Origin: Bacillus sp. OV166 | Lineage (GTDB): Bacteria > Bacillota > Bacilli > Bacillales > Cytobacillaceae | DNA: 64,000 nucleotides | Reading direction: 5' to 3' | Assembly (NCBI RefSeq): GCF_900177675.1 | Contig: NZ_FXWM01000001.1 | Coordinates: 5,961,001 to 6,025,000 of the forward strand | In this document: positions 42,348 to 51,690 of the stretch, in pieces | How positions within the stretch are numbered: position 1 is the first letter of the stretch | Layout: each line of letters opens with the position of its first letter | Translations under genes and position numbers: made by a program | The notes under the pieces: model-generated | What the model saw: only the letters and a program-made list of their open reading frames with translations | The model's database searches: none | Told to the model about the DNA's origin: nothing

Positions 42348-43904
42348 CTATTCTATTTCTCCAATCAACTTTTCGACAAGTGTTACGATTTCTCCTTCTT
42401 GGATTTGCTGGAAAATAATCTCTATATCAGGATGAAAAAATCGGTCCTCTTGGACAGTTGGTACTTTCTCTCGTATAAACTGATGGACTTTTCCAGTGAC
42501 GATTGATGGATTCAATGAGTCGTAGAAATCTAAAGCCTGCGTACCAAGCATCAGTTCAATCGCTAAAATGTATTGAAGTTTCTTTGAAATTTGATAGGCT
42601 TTTTTAGCAGCAAAATAAGCAAAACTCACCACATCTTCTTGATTCGCAGAAGTAGGGACATTATCAATGGTAGCTGGATGAGAAAGAACTCTGATTTCAT
42701 TTAATAATCCGGCAGCCGTATATTGGGGAATCATATAGCCATTATTCAAACCGGGATTTGCAACTAAGAAGTTTGGTAGTTCACTTACATGATAATTCAC
42801 TAATCGATCAATCCGACGTTCAGCTATCTTCCCTAAGTTAGCCATCGCGATACACATGGAATCTGCATCCATTCCAATGAAGGAGCCATCGAAGTTTCCT
42901 CCCATAAGAGCAATTCCATCATCACCTTCAGGCCAGATAATTGGATTATCACAGGTCGACTTCATTTCATTCATTAAGTTATCCAAAGTATTTTTCAATA
43001 CCTTCTTTACGGCACCATGGACTTGTGGAATACAGCGTAGACTTAGAGCATCTTGTAATCGATAATCTTTGTACTGATCAACAATTTCACTACCACTCAG
43101 AATTCTCACTAAATTTCGAGCTGTTTTCCCCTGTTCCTCATGTTTTTTTACGGAATGGAGGCGAGGATCAAAAGCTTTTATGGTTCCTTTTAACGACTCA
43201 AACGACATAGCTCCCGAAATATCTGCGGTCTTTACAGCTTGAATTGCATTGTATAAGGCGAGAGCTGCAAACGCTGTAACGGAAGTTGTACCATTTATGA
43301 GGGCTAGTCCCTCTTTACAACCTAATATAACTGGCTTTAATCCTGCTTTCTCTAACGCATCACAACCTGATAGGAGTTCACCGTTATACCACGCTTTTCC
43401 TTCACCCATTAATACTAAAGCGATGTGGGCTTCAGGAGAAAGATAGGCCACTGAACCATCACCGGGAACAATCGGTAATATATCATGATTTAATAATCCG
43501 GCCATAAGTTCTAAAACCTCTAAACTAACTCCTGAAAATCCATGCCCTAAATGGTTTAGGATCATTAGCTGAATCGCTCTAACCACTTCTCTTTCCAGTG
43601 GCTCTCCGACAGAAACCGCATGAGATCGAACAATATTTCGTTGTAGTATTTCTGCATCGTTCTTCGAAATCACTTCTGTTACATTACTGCCAAATCCGGT
43701 TGTCACTCCATAAATCGCGCGCTCTTCTTGTAAAAACTTTTCTATCAATCCTCGTGATGCTTTTACCCTGTTACAATACGTTTCTGTAAATGAAACTATT
43801 GCTGAATATCTAGCAACAGCGATCACCTCATGAAGCGAAAGCTCATGATCTCCAAGAATAACCTCTTTTATATCCTTTGGGTGTAAGTATTCATTCTTGA
43901 TCAT
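42348..43904 (-). CDS. Histidine/aromatic ammonia-lyase family protein lacking the MIO tripeptide
   Basis: This 518-residue protein has the full lyase fold, with the conserved catalytic-loop Tyr65 in YGVTTGFG, RNIVRSHAVSVGEPL, and GNFDGSFIGMDADSM. At residues 148-160 it reads GDGSVAYLSPEAHIAL, where HutH has GS-x-G-ASGD-LAPLSH. The alignment requires loss of about three residues, those that form the MIO prosthetic group. It probably is not an ordinary histidine ammonia-lyase, and a MIO-independent reaction must be considered. It lies between an MFS transporter gene and a regulator, so it acts on an imported compound. Confidence 0.85.
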   Translation of the reverse strand: MIKNEYLHPKDIKEVILGDHELSLHEVIAVARYSAIVSFTETYCNRVKASRGLIEKFLQEERAIYGVTTGFGSNVTEVISKNDAEILQRNIVRSHAVSVGEPLEREVVRAIQLMILNHLGHGFSGVSLEVLELMAGLLNHDILPIVPGDGSVAYLSPEAHIALVLMGEGKAWYNGELLSGCDALEKAGLKPVILGCKEGLALINGTTSVTAFAALALYNAIQAVKTADISGAMSFESLKGTIKAFDPRLHSVKKHEEQGKTARNLVRILSGSEIVDQYKDYRLQDALSLRCIPQVHGAVKKVLKNTLDNLMNEMKSTCDNPIIWPEGDDGIALMGGNFDGSFIGMDADSMCIAMANLGKIAERRIDRLVNYHVSELPNFLVANPGLNNGYMIPQYTAAGLLNEIRVLSHPATIDNVPTSANQEDVVSFAYFAAKKAYQISKKLQYILAIELMLGTQALDFYDSLNPSIVTGKVHQFIREKVPTVQEDRFFHPDIEIIFQQIQEGEIVTLVEKLIGEIE

Positions 43905-43933
43905 CTAAAACACCTCTTTATTCAAAATAAAGC

Positions 43934-45313
43934 TTATGATAAATTTCTTTTGCTTGAAAGCGAAGAATCTATGATTGGAGAGTTCCCCGTTTCAAGTTCT
44001 GGTTTATTAACATCACTTATCGATAGATACTTTGTTTCTGGTGCCCATGCGATCGATACAATTGTTCCAATCAACAGTATAACACTCATCGCAATCATCG
44101 ATGGTCCCATCCCCCATGAACTAACACTAACTGGTAACAGAAAGGTTCCAATAGCAGAACCAATTCGGCTGACAGCAGTAGTTACGCCGACACCTGTGCC
44201 ACGAATTTCTGTAGGGAAAAGTTCTGCAGGATACACTAATGTAAGATTTGATGCCGCAGACATAACAAAAGTAAAGGTAGCAAAGATTATGATCGCAAAC
44301 GTTTGCGCATCCTTAGGCAATACACTTAACAAAAATAAAGAAATGGTAAGAATGATAAAGGTAGAAATCGTGAAGCTTCTTCGCGTAAGCTTTTCCGTAC
44401 ACCAAACTCCAACGATCGATCCAACTAGCAGGAAAATGTTCAGTTGCATATCAACACTAAACGTTTCTTCAAATCCCATTTTACTTAATATCGTAGGCAG
44501 AAAGGTATAGATGGCGAAATATGGAACAACCTGACATAAATAAAATAAAGATCCAAAGGTTGTCCGTTTCCAAAGATGTTTACTGAAAAGATCGACCGTA
44601 CGGAAGGCTGTTTTGGAATTTTCTTTAATCGTTTCATCCAGGATGGCATTGGGCCCAATATATTTTCTAACGATGGCACGAGCCTCTTCCACACGCCCCA
44701 TTTTAATTAACCAGAGTGGCGATTCTGGAGTTCCCAGACGCAAGATTAACACAATAAAAGCGGGAATCGCAGCACTAACAAGCATCCATCGCCAAGAATC
44801 CGGTCCTGATTTTTGTAAATAGAAACCTACTAGATTTGAAACGACATAACCGACTGTCCATAGTACATTTAAAGAAGAAAGCAATAATCCTCTATACTTT
44901 CTAGGGGCAAACTCAGCTAGTAAAGTTGATCCAACAGCGTAGTCTCCTCCTAATGCAATACCGATCAATAAGCGTAAAATGAATAACGTCCATGGATCAT
45001 TGACAAAAAACTGTAAAGCAGAGGCAATCGTAATAATCAGAAAGTTAGCTAAGTAGATTTTTTGTCTGCCAATGCGATCAGATAACCCACCTAGAAATAG
45101 GCTCCCAAAAAAGAGACCAATTAAAGCCGAGCTTCCGATTAATCCTTCCCATATAGGTCCAAGTTTCATTTCAGGTCCTAATAATGAAAGCGCCATTCCA
45201 ATAATCCCTAAAGCAAAACCATCTGAAAAATTAGAACCGAAAGTAAGTGCAGTAATACGAAGATGAAATTTATTAAGCGGGGCATCATCCATTAAATATT
45301 TTTGATTGCTCAT
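43934..45313 (-). CDS. MFS transporter, metabolite:proton symporter type
   Basis: This 459-residue protein has twelve predicted helices. The sugar-porter-type loop GGLSDRIGRQKIYL lies between helices 2 and 3, followed by LLIGIALGGDYAVGSTLLAEFAP and YPAELFPTEIRGTGVG. It resembles importers of aromatic acids, sugars or other organic acids. It is first in a cluster with the lyase and AraC regulator (29 bases before the lyase gene). A cre-like box is 80 bases upstream. Confidence 0.9.
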   Translation of the reverse strand: MSNQKYLMDDAPLNKFHLRITALTFGSNFSDGFALGIIGMALSLLGPEMKLGPIWEGLIGSSALIGLFFGSLFLGGLSDRIGRQKIYLANFLIITIASALQFFVNDPWTLFILRLLIGIALGGDYAVGSTLLAEFAPRKYRGLLLSSLNVLWTVGYVVSNLVGFYLQKSGPDSWRWMLVSAAIPAFIVLILRLGTPESPLWLIKMGRVEEARAIVRKYIGPNAILDETIKENSKTAFRTVDLFSKHLWKRTTFGSLFYLCQVVPYFAIYTFLPTILSKMGFEETFSVDMQLNIFLLVGSIVGVWCTEKLTRRSFTISTFIILTISLFLLSVLPKDAQTFAIIIFATFTFVMSAASNLTLVYPAELFPTEIRGTGVGVTTAVSRIGSAIGTFLLPVSVSSWGMGPSMIAMSVILLIGTIVSIAWAPETKYLSISDVNKPELETGNSPIIDSSLSSKRNLS

Positions 45314-45392
45314 AAAAAACTCCTTTTCACTGTTTTTTAATTTTTCAGATAAATATTTTTAAAAAAAATAACTTAATTGCCTTTCATCTTTA

Positions 45393-45406
45393 TTAAAGCG
45401 TTTACA
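45393..45406. promoter_or_regulatory. Candidate cre site before the MFS gene
   Basis: TTAAAGCGTTTACA matches TGWAANCGNTNWCA with one mismatch. Confidence 0.45.
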
Positions 45407-45509
45407 CTTTATCTAACTAAATTATAATGTTTTGAAATAAAGAAGGCTCTAGATAATCATTCGAACTATTAGCACAATGTTGCTATTGTAAAGTAATTAT
45501 ATGTGCATA

Positions 45510-45540
45510 AAAAGGAGGGAAACCGCATTTAAGGTTCCCC
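45510..45540 (-). terminator. Terminator of the flavoenzyme gene
   Basis: On the minus strand GGGGAACC and GGTTTCCCTCC form a hairpin followed by TTTTTATG. Confidence 0.7.
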
Positions 45541-45545
45541 TCTTA

Positions 45546-46709
45546 TTAATTTGTAAATTCATTTGAAAATCGATGAAGTGAAAACAGGGAGATATCATAA
45601 TTTGTTTTACCTTCAGTAACTAGATTACCTATTATTTCTCCTATGACGCTAGCAAATTTAAAGCCATGTCCTGAAAAACCAGCCGCTATAATAACATTTG
45701 AAAGTATAGGGTGACGGTCAATAATAAAATGCTCATCAGGAGTAAGTGTATAAAGACATGTTTTACCTTTAATCAGGGGACCATTGGCTTTTGGTAGATA
45801 CTTTTTAATAAAGTTTCGAGCCTCATCCTCATCTGATGAATTGACACCGTATTCCCGATTGAAAAAATCCGGATCTACCTTTTCGCCACCATCATGTCTT
45901 CCGATTTTTAACCCACTTCCATTGATATTTGGAAAGCCATAATAATGTTCATCTAATAAATCAATCGTGAAAGCTGGAAATCGACTGGAATCATAAAGAA
46001 AATCATCACATTCAAACCATGAGACTGTTTTCCGTGTCGGCTGAAGAGGAATGTCTAATCCTGTTCCCTCGAGGATTTTTCCTGTCCAAGCTCCCGAACA
46101 GACAACCACATAATCAGCAACATATTGCTCGCTATTTGTTTGTACAATGGCACCTTCACCAAACTTTTCAATTTTCTCCACTTTTGTAAATGGCACCAAT
46201 GTCATCCCATTCGCTAAGCCAAGTCGGCGATAGGCTCGAATACATTCTTCACTAAATAACACTCCTGAATTTTTTTCCAAACATCCAATCGATCTTTCTG
46301 GTAAATTGAAGCCTGGCCACCGAACATTTATCTCATCACTTGATAGTACTTCAAGAGGTAAAGAAAATTCTCTTGCACTTTTGACAACTTCCTCGATAAA
46401 TAAAGAGCCCTCTGCACCGACACACAATACTCCTGTAGGTGAAAACAAATCCATTCCTGATTCTTGTTCTAATTCTCGCCATAATGCTTGAGCTCGGAGT
46501 GCAAGCGGAACATATTTCCTTCCTTCTCCATAGGCATGGCGAATGATTCTAGTATCCCCATGATGGCTGCCCAAGCTATGGGGGGGATCATTAGAATCTA
46601 GTAATAATGTCCTTTTTCCAAGCTTCGATAAATTATACCCTGCAGCCATGCCCATAGACCCTGCGCCTACAATAATCACATCATAGTGGTCCATCAAACG
46701 ATCACGCAT
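45546..46709 (-). CDS. FAD-dependent N-methyl amino acid oxidase (sarcosine oxidase/SolA type)
   Basis: The ATG at 46709 with AAAGGTGAA at suitable distance gives 387 residues. It has the FAD-binding GAGSMGMAAGYNLSKLGKRT, SHHGDTRIIRHAYGEG, and TCLYTLTPDEHFIIDRHP, whose Cys corresponds to the covalent FAD attachment site of monomeric sarcosine oxidases. AAGFSGHGFKF follows near the C-terminus. It oxidatively demethylates N-methyl amino acids, giving formaldehyde and hydrogen peroxide. It is transcribed alone, upstream of the lyase cluster. Confidence 0.9.
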   Translation of the reverse strand: MRDRLMDHYDVIIVGAGSMGMAAGYNLSKLGKRTLLLDSNDPPHSLGSHHGDTRIIRHAYGEGRKYVPLALRAQALWRELEQESGMDLFSPTGVLCVGAEGSLFIEEVVKSAREFSLPLEVLSSDEINVRWPGFNLPERSIGCLEKNSGVLFSEECIRAYRRLGLANGMTLVPFTKVEKIEKFGEGAIVQTNSEQYVADYVVVCSGAWTGKILEGTGLDIPLQPTRKTVSWFECDDFLYDSSRFPAFTIDLLDEHYYGFPNINGSGLKIGRHDGGEKVDPDFFNREYGVNSSDEDEARNFIKKYLPKANGPLIKGKTCLYTLTPDEHFIIDRHPILSNVIIAAGFSGHGFKFASVIGEIIGNLVTEGKTNYDISLFSLHRFSNEFTN

Positions 46710-47053
46710 CCTTCCATTCACCTTTTTAAGTATAAAATAATAATAACAGAAATTTCTTTCTTATATAGAAGAAATTCGGTCTTTTTAATCTCCAGAAGAG
46801 CTTACTATCTACCTATTAGTTGTTGGAACACTCCTGCAAATTTTAGTCTTAAAGTCCTTCAACTCTTTAAGGAACTACAATATGAGTAAATTCAACAGGC
46901 CATGTTGTCGAAAATCTACATGCCTCGTCTATTTTTGTCTCCTTTTATCTTGTTTTATCGAATCTAATCCATATCAGTTAATAAAATGCTATAATTCATT
47001 TCAACTCCATTAGAATCTAACTTTACTGAAATTTTATAAGGAGTAATCGGGCT
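46710..47053. other. Gene-free spacer
   Basis: AT-rich divergent region between the flavoenzyme and Spo0E-like genes. I see no gene, and promoters for both directions are expected here. Confidence 0.5.
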
Positions 47054-47311
47054 ATGAGACTAGAACAATGTGAAGCTGCTATTAAAGAGAAAAAAAACGA
47101 AATGATTAAATTAGGAATGACAAAAGGACTTCAAAATGAAGAAACCATCTATTGCAGCCAAGAACTAGACAAACTGCTTAACGATTATAATAGGATATTA
47201 TTGGAAGATAAATATTCTAAACCCCTAAATCCTTACCTTGACCTTTTCTCAATACTTACAAAACACGTACAAAGGATTTTATCTATTCCTTACGGATCTT
47301 TTTTTATTTAA
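47054..47311 (+). CDS. Spo0E-like aspartyl-phosphate phosphatase
   Basis: This 85-residue protein has the Spo0E signature SQELDKLLNDY at residues 34-44, preceded by a predicted helix (KEKKNEMIKLGMTKGLQNEE). Members dephosphorylate Spo0A-P and delay sporulation. The C-terminal tail after residue 50 is longer than in the minimal family and partly hydrophobic. TAAGGAG precedes the ATG. Confidence in the family is good, but the target is inferred. Confidence 0.85.
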   Translation: MRLEQCEAAIKEKKNEMIKLGMTKGLQNEETIYCSQELDKLLNDYNRILLEDKYSKPLNPYLDLFSILTKHVQRILSIPYGSFFI

Positions 47312-47384
47312 TTGCAATAGTCGTATACCTCAACTTAAGTCCTTTGAGAACCATTTCTAATGTGTTTGAATTCGTCAATAATTT

Positions 47385-47420
47385 AGAGAGAATGCACCCA
47401 TGGCATTCTCTCTCTTTTTT
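47385..47420 (+). terminator. Terminator of the Spo0E-like gene
   Basis: AGAGAGAATGC and GCATTCTCTCT pair perfectly and are followed by CTTTTTT. Confidence 0.8.
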
Positions 47421-47576
47421 GTCTTTTTTTAGGTGAAATTCCTAATCTTTTTTTATTATTGGATAAATACTACTGGAATAGTATAATTTATGATGTATCA
47501 CCACAAATGGAAGATTAGATGAATTATAAAACGCAGGGATTAATAGATATTAAAGTGGCTAATGTTCACATAAAGC

Positions 47577-47608
47577 AAACACCCTTGTCTACTTGGACAA
47601 GGGTGTTT
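47577..47608 (-). terminator. Terminator of the nucleosidase gene
   Basis: AAACACCCTTGTC and GACAAGGGTGTTT form a perfect 13-base stem. The arrangement works in both directions, though T-tracts are mostly within the stem. Confidence 0.65.
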
Positions 47609-47624
47609 GTTTAGTTTTACGATA

Positions 47625-48503
47625 TTATTTGCTTTGAATAGTAGAAATGTATTTCTTAACTACTTCATAAACATATTCTTGATTGGCTGCTGCCGTATCC
47701 GGGTTGTATTTATCACCATTTGTTTTGTTATTAGACAGTACTCGAATACCCAAGAATGGTACATCATAAGCTTTGGCCATTTGTGCTGCTGCGGCACCTT
47801 CCATTTCTTCTACAGATGTACCGTAATTCGTATGGAACCATTTAATTCGATCAACTTCATTATTCCAAACGTCTGCTGAACCGATCGTACCCTCGACAAC
47901 TTTACCCTTAGTGTAGGTATCTTTTACTGCATTAGCAGCTGCAAGTAAATCCTTATCGCCCTCGTAGTAACGAATTTTTTCAGCATTAGGATCTGACCCG
48001 CTTCCTTCAGAAGCCATTAAGTCCATCGGGATCCATTGTGTGGGATCCATTCCCTCGTTTTCATTCTTACTTTCTGTTTTTAAGGAACCGATATTTGTCG
48101 TACTTTTTCCTAAAACAATATCAAATACATGTAGTTTCGGATCATGTCCGCCAGATGTCCCCTGGTTGATGATAGCGATCGGGTTATATTTTTCAATCGC
48201 CACTGCTGTAGCGGCTGCTGTATTTTCCATTCCCTTACCTGTTTTAGCAACGATTACAGGATAATTGTTCAGCTTTCCTTTGTAAAAGACGAAAGCTCCT
48301 GATTTTTCCACTTTAACTTTTTCTAACTTTTGTGCAAATTTTTCAGCCTCTATTGGCATTGGACCTTGAATAAGTATTGGCCTCCCAGCACCCTCTACCT
48401 CTGTTTCATTTAGAAAAGCTGAATTACGTAATGCAAGCAACAATAAGAACAGTAGAGCAATAGCTGCTAATGGAGCGTATTTCTTTAAGATTTTGTTTGT
48501 CAT
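47625..48503 (-). CDS. Membrane-anchored nucleoside phosphorylase/MTAN-superfamily protein
   Basis: The ATG at 48503 after GGGAGAGG gives 292 residues. An N-terminal helix (about residues 10-28, LAAIALLFLLLLALRNS) is followed by a PNP_UDP_1 domain with AIINQGTSGGHDPKLHVFDIV and the substrate-binding VEEMEGAAAAQMAKAYDVPF. MTA/SAH nucleosidases and purine phosphorylases of this fold are normally cytoplasmic. Here the domain would face outside, so it may salvage extracellular nucleosides. The enzyme activity is not certain. Confidence 0.82.
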   Translation of the reverse strand: MTNKILKKYAPLAAIALLFLLLLALRNSAFLNETEVEGAGRPILIQGPMPIEAEKFAQKLEKVKVEKSGAFVFYKGKLNNYPVIVAKTGKGMENTAAATAVAIEKYNPIAIINQGTSGGHDPKLHVFDIVLGKSTTNIGSLKTESKNENEGMDPTQWIPMDLMASEGSGSDPNAEKIRYYEGDKDLLAAANAVKDTYTKGKVVEGTIGSADVWNNEVDRIKWFHTNYGTSVEEMEGAAAAQMAKAYDVPFLGIRVLSNNKTNGDKYNPDTAAANQEYVYEVVKKYISTIQSK

Positions 48504-48572
48504 AAAAAACCTCTCCCTTTTCTCTTGATGTGTGTTGAACTCGAAAAATTTGGCCAATAAAAAAGGTCTAGA

Positions 48573-48607
48573 AAATGTAGAATGATTTCTACCTTCTAGA
48601 CCTACAA
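48573..48607 (-). promoter_or_regulatory. Terminator-like hairpin in the nucleosidase gene leader
   Basis: On the minus strand AGGTCTAGAA and TTCTAGACCT flank about 20 bases and are followed by TTTTTTATT. It lies 70-105 bases upstream of the gene start. It either ends an upstream transcript or acts as a leader attenuator. No known riboswitch pattern was recognised. Confidence 0.45.
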
Positions 48608-48626
48608 GAGTCAAAGTATAGATCAT

Positions 48627-48843
48627 TTAGCAAAAATAGATAAATATGCCAAATGATAACAGGGCAACGGCTAAAAAAGTCGTACAGCCAAATACTTTAA
48701 CTCGTAGTCTAGTTCTTTCATTGGGAACCAGGTAGAAACACTCAGACCATATTACCGAGTATATACGAGTAATGATATGTAAGATGATTACTATGATAAT
48801 ATAGCAAATATAAAATAGAAAATCAATAAAAAGGTGAATATTA
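48627..48843 (-). pseudogene. Coding-like frame for a small membrane protein without a start codon
   Basis: The minus-strand frame ends with a hydrophobic helix (VFGCTTFLAVALLSFGIFIY) and TAA at 48627. It is open for about 70 codons with an NERTRLRVK loop and another hydrophobic segment upstream. No ATG/GTG/TTG start was found. It may be a degraded two-helix protein gene that uses the following hairpin as terminator, or chance. Confidence 0.3.
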
Positions 48844-48986
48844 ATCCATTATAACTACTTAATGTTCGTGTTTAGGTGGAATTGATTCAAAAAATCGGGA
48901 ATATATCATATGAAGTATCGTCAGTGACGATTAATATGTAACCATACACCTTACTCTTTCTGAAATTACTTAATATTGGTTGTTTG

Positions 48987-49934
48987 TTACCTTTTAAATA
49001 ACCAGCCCTTTTTGTAAAACCAAAAAATCATTAAAATTACAATAATCGCCATAACCCCTAGAGTGATGAAATAGCCGTATTGCCAATGTAACTCTGGCAT
49101 ATGATCAAAATTCATTCCGTACACTCCCACAATAAATGTAAGTGGCATAAAAATGGTTGTTATAACGGTAAGTGTCATCATAATGGAGTTCATTCGATTG
49201 GATTGAATGGACATGTAATTCTCCCTCATATCAGAAGTAACATCTTGATTAGACGCAACCATATCCGTTAACTTCATTAAGTGATCATAAATATCGGAAA
49301 AATAATGGTGAATTTGCTTTGTTTCCTGAATCCGCTTCGAGTTTATCATCCGGTATAACAAATCTCTCATCGGAATGATCGTTTTTCGCAACCGAATCAG
49401 ATCTCTGCGAATCTCATAAACCTCTTCGATGACTTTTTTGCTGCTGGCTTCCTTCTCTTCATATTCATTTAGTTTGTCTTCAATTTGATGCAAAATTGGA
49501 AAATAGCAATCCACTAATTCATCAATAATGCTATGTAGAACAAATAACGGTCCAACCTTTTCCATTTCCTTACTTGCACATAATTTTTGCTTAACCATAT
49601 CTATTGCCTCATCCTTCTCCTTATGAAAGGACACGACATAGTTTTCTCCTACAAAAACATCAATCTCCTCGCACCTTATTGTTTTACTTACTGAATGTAA
49701 AACAAAGAAAAGGACACCATCATAATAATTCATATTGGGGCGCTGGATAAAATGCAGACAATCCTCAATCGCCAAGGGATGAAAGTGGAAAAATTCACTT
49801 AACAACTTTGTTTCCGCATTAGTTGGTTCCTCAAAATCCACCCAATAAAATTTGAACCTATCTGACCTTAGATCCTCCAACTTTACATCTTTTATCAACT
49901 GATTATCTTGTGTAATAGCATAGGTAAAAATCAT
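48987..49934 (-). CDS. corA: CorA family magnesium transporter
   Basis: This 315-residue protein has a large cytoplasmic N-terminal domain and two C-terminal helices. The selectivity signature YGMNFDHMPEL lies at the end of the first helix, and the C-terminus is basic (KKGWLFKR). CorA pentamers take up Mg2+ and other divalent ions. It is monocistronic. Confidence 0.93.
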   Translation of the reverse strand: MIFTYAITQDNQLIKDVKLEDLRSDRFKFYWVDFEEPTNAETKLLSEFFHFHPLAIEDCLHFIQRPNMNYYDGVLFFVLHSVSKTIRCEEIDVFVGENYVVSFHKEKDEAIDMVKQKLCASKEMEKVGPLFVLHSIIDELVDCYFPILHQIEDKLNEYEEKEASSKKVIEEVYEIRRDLIRLRKTIIPMRDLLYRMINSKRIQETKQIHHYFSDIYDHLMKLTDMVASNQDVTSDMRENYMSIQSNRMNSIMMTLTVITTIFMPLTFIVGVYGMNFDHMPELHWQYGYFITLGVMAIIVILMIFWFYKKGWLFKR

Positions 49935-50277
49935 TCATAAACCTCACTTTATTGATTTTAGCCTTTCCAATTTGTTATATCTCTTTTTAACCGTCTATTT
50001 TCAGCATATCAAAAAATTAGATTTATGCAAAAAGCAACCTCTCAAAGTGCAGGATGACCATACAAATACTTGTATGGTCCTCTCGATTCGCAAAATTAAG
50101 GCAGCTTTTCTTTTTATAGCTAAAGAAACAGGTTAATTGAATAAAGAGGAAAATCGTTATTAAAATGGGGGGTGTTCTTCCTTCTTTCCGTATATTTATT
50201 GCTGTAAATAAGCTTCATATAATGACAGGACAGCATACTAATAACTTAGATTTATTGGATAAGGAGAGATCTTATAA
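49935..50277. promoter_or_regulatory. Intergenic region with candidate mother-cell sigma -10 box
   Basis: CATATAAT at 50216-50223 fits the CATAnnnT -10 element of SigE/SigK promoters and lies about 55 bases before the next gene. A perfect hairpin GACCATACAA/TTGTATGGTC occurs at 50056-50079 without a T-tract. No gene was seen. Confidence 0.35.
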
Positions 50278-50694
50278 GTGAATAATTCGCCACAATACTT
50301 TCCATATAGTAATTATGCTCAACAACCCGATTATCATTTACAAAATTCTGGTTATGAATCAGTGTATACTTCAAGAGATACTGATGATGAAGTGTATCGA
50401 CCAGATGATGCTGAAGATGCTCCGACCACACCACCACCAGCACAAATGCCAGCATTACCTGCAACGTTTTCTGGAGCTGCACAAACTGGACAAATGAGGT
50501 CTTGGATGTGTAATTGTTTAGGTAAATGGGGATTAATAGGGTTAAGAATGCCAGGTCCTTTTGGAAGAGATTTTTGGTTTTACCCAACAGAAGTTAGAAA
50601 AAATGGAGTATCCGGATATACCTGGAGGCTAGGACGTCGCCAAAAAGTAAGTTACAGGTATTCACAAATAAGAAATTTTATGTGTTTCGCTTAA
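50278..50694 (+). CDS. Hypothetical protein, possibly spore-associated
   Basis: This 138-residue protein starts at GTG 50278 after AAGGAGAG. Its N-terminal third is Tyr/Asn/Gln-rich and resembles coat or exosporium proteins (NNSPQYFPYSNYAQQPDYH). A Pro-rich linker (TTPPPAQMPALPA) and a compact C-terminal domain with aromatic and basic residues (PFGRDFWFYPTEVRKNGVSG) follow. No family was recognised. A CATATAAT -10-like element upstream would fit mother-cell expression. Confidence 0.7.
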   Translation: MNNSPQYFPYSNYAQQPDYHLQNSGYESVYTSRDTDDEVYRPDDAEDAPTTPPPAQMPALPATFSGAAQTGQMRSWMCNCLGKWGLIGLRMPGPFGRDFWFYPTEVRKNGVSGYTWRLGRRQKVSYRYSQIRNFMCFA

Positions 50695-50711
50695 ATTAAC
50701 ATAATTTATAT

Positions 50712-50742
50712 AAAAAGAAGAAGGTCATGCTTCTTCTTTTTA
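50712..50742 (+). terminator. Terminator
   Basis: AAAAAGAAGAAG and CTTCTTCTTTTT flank a 6-base loop, followed by ATTTT. It ends the 50278 gene. Confidence 0.7.
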
Positions 50743-50812
50743 TTTTCTCAAAAAAGCAGTTGTTTTCCAGCAAACCAATGGCAGTGTAGAACTTCAAATA
50801 GAATTATTTTTT

Positions 50813-51550
50813 CTAATCGAACCAGTAACAACCTCTAATAATTGCATTTATTTCCTCATATCCAGCTTTTTTATATACTTTTATTGCATTAGGATTGTGA
50901 GCATATAAATAACTTATTGTTTTTAGTGTCTGATCATTAAAACCAGTAATAAAGTTAATTAATTGGCTGCTATAACCCTTTCCTCTTTTATCTTTTTTAG
51001 TAAATACATCATTTACCCTAGAAATATCATTTTTGCTGTACAAGGAAGCTATACAAACCAATTCTTCATCAACGTATCCACCAAACAAATAAAAATTTTC
51101 GTTATCTATCGACTTTAACAGAGATTTATAACCCCACTCACCTTGTTCTTTATCAGAGCTGAGTAATTCATTTATTGTTTCATCTATTTGGTTTAATCTA
51201 TTAATTTGAAGTGCCTGAGGAATATCTATTATTTTTTTGTTTTTTTGGACAAAGAAACAAATTTCATCTAATGATTTCTTAAATCCTTTACTCTCTAAAT
51301 ATTGACCAACTGCACTTGTTTGTCTTGAGAATGTATACACTCGTGGAGTTATGTCGATTGATTGATAAAATTGTACAATATCTTTAATAGCGACTTCATA
51401 GTCAGAATCTTCGTAAATGAATGCATGATTACTATCATACGATAAAGGATTATTCTTATCATAAAAGATTTTCCCATAAGTTTTTTCGATTACTGTAGAT
51501 TGGATCTCTGCAAAATTATTTTCGAAATCTATGATTTTGTCTATTAACAT
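50813..51550 (-). CDS. GNAT family acetyltransferase-like protein
   Basis: This 245-residue protein has a C-terminal GNAT domain (about 120-243) with the acetyl-CoA loop KKDKRGKGYSSQLINFI and the final strand segment NPNAIKVYKKAGYEE. The N-terminal half (GKIFYDKNNPLSYDSNHAF) is shared with the adjacent 51691-52479 protein, including a Y-D-x-N-H-A motif, so the two arose by tandem duplication. The substrate is unknown. Confidence 0.85.
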   Translation of the reverse strand: MLIDKIIDFENNFAEIQSTVIEKTYGKIFYDKNNPLSYDSNHAFIYEDSDYEVAIKDIVQFYQSIDITPRVYTFSRQTSAVGQYLESKGFKKSLDEICFFVQKNKKIIDIPQALQINRLNQIDETINELLSSDKEQGEWGYKSLLKSIDNENFYLFGGYVDEELVCIASLYSKNDISRVNDVFTKKDKRGKGYSSQLINFITGFNDQTLKTISYLYAHNPNAIKVYKKAGYEEINAIIRGCYWFD

Positions 51551-51690
51551 TTTTATATCCTCCGAATTTTTATTTCTAAAAGGTTCTTCCCTAAGTTCAT
51601 TTCCGCTGACACTAAAAACTTATCACTTTTCGATAAATTTCGAGTGGTGACCAAAGGCACTGGTAAATCCAGAGGGAAACTTTCGAATCA

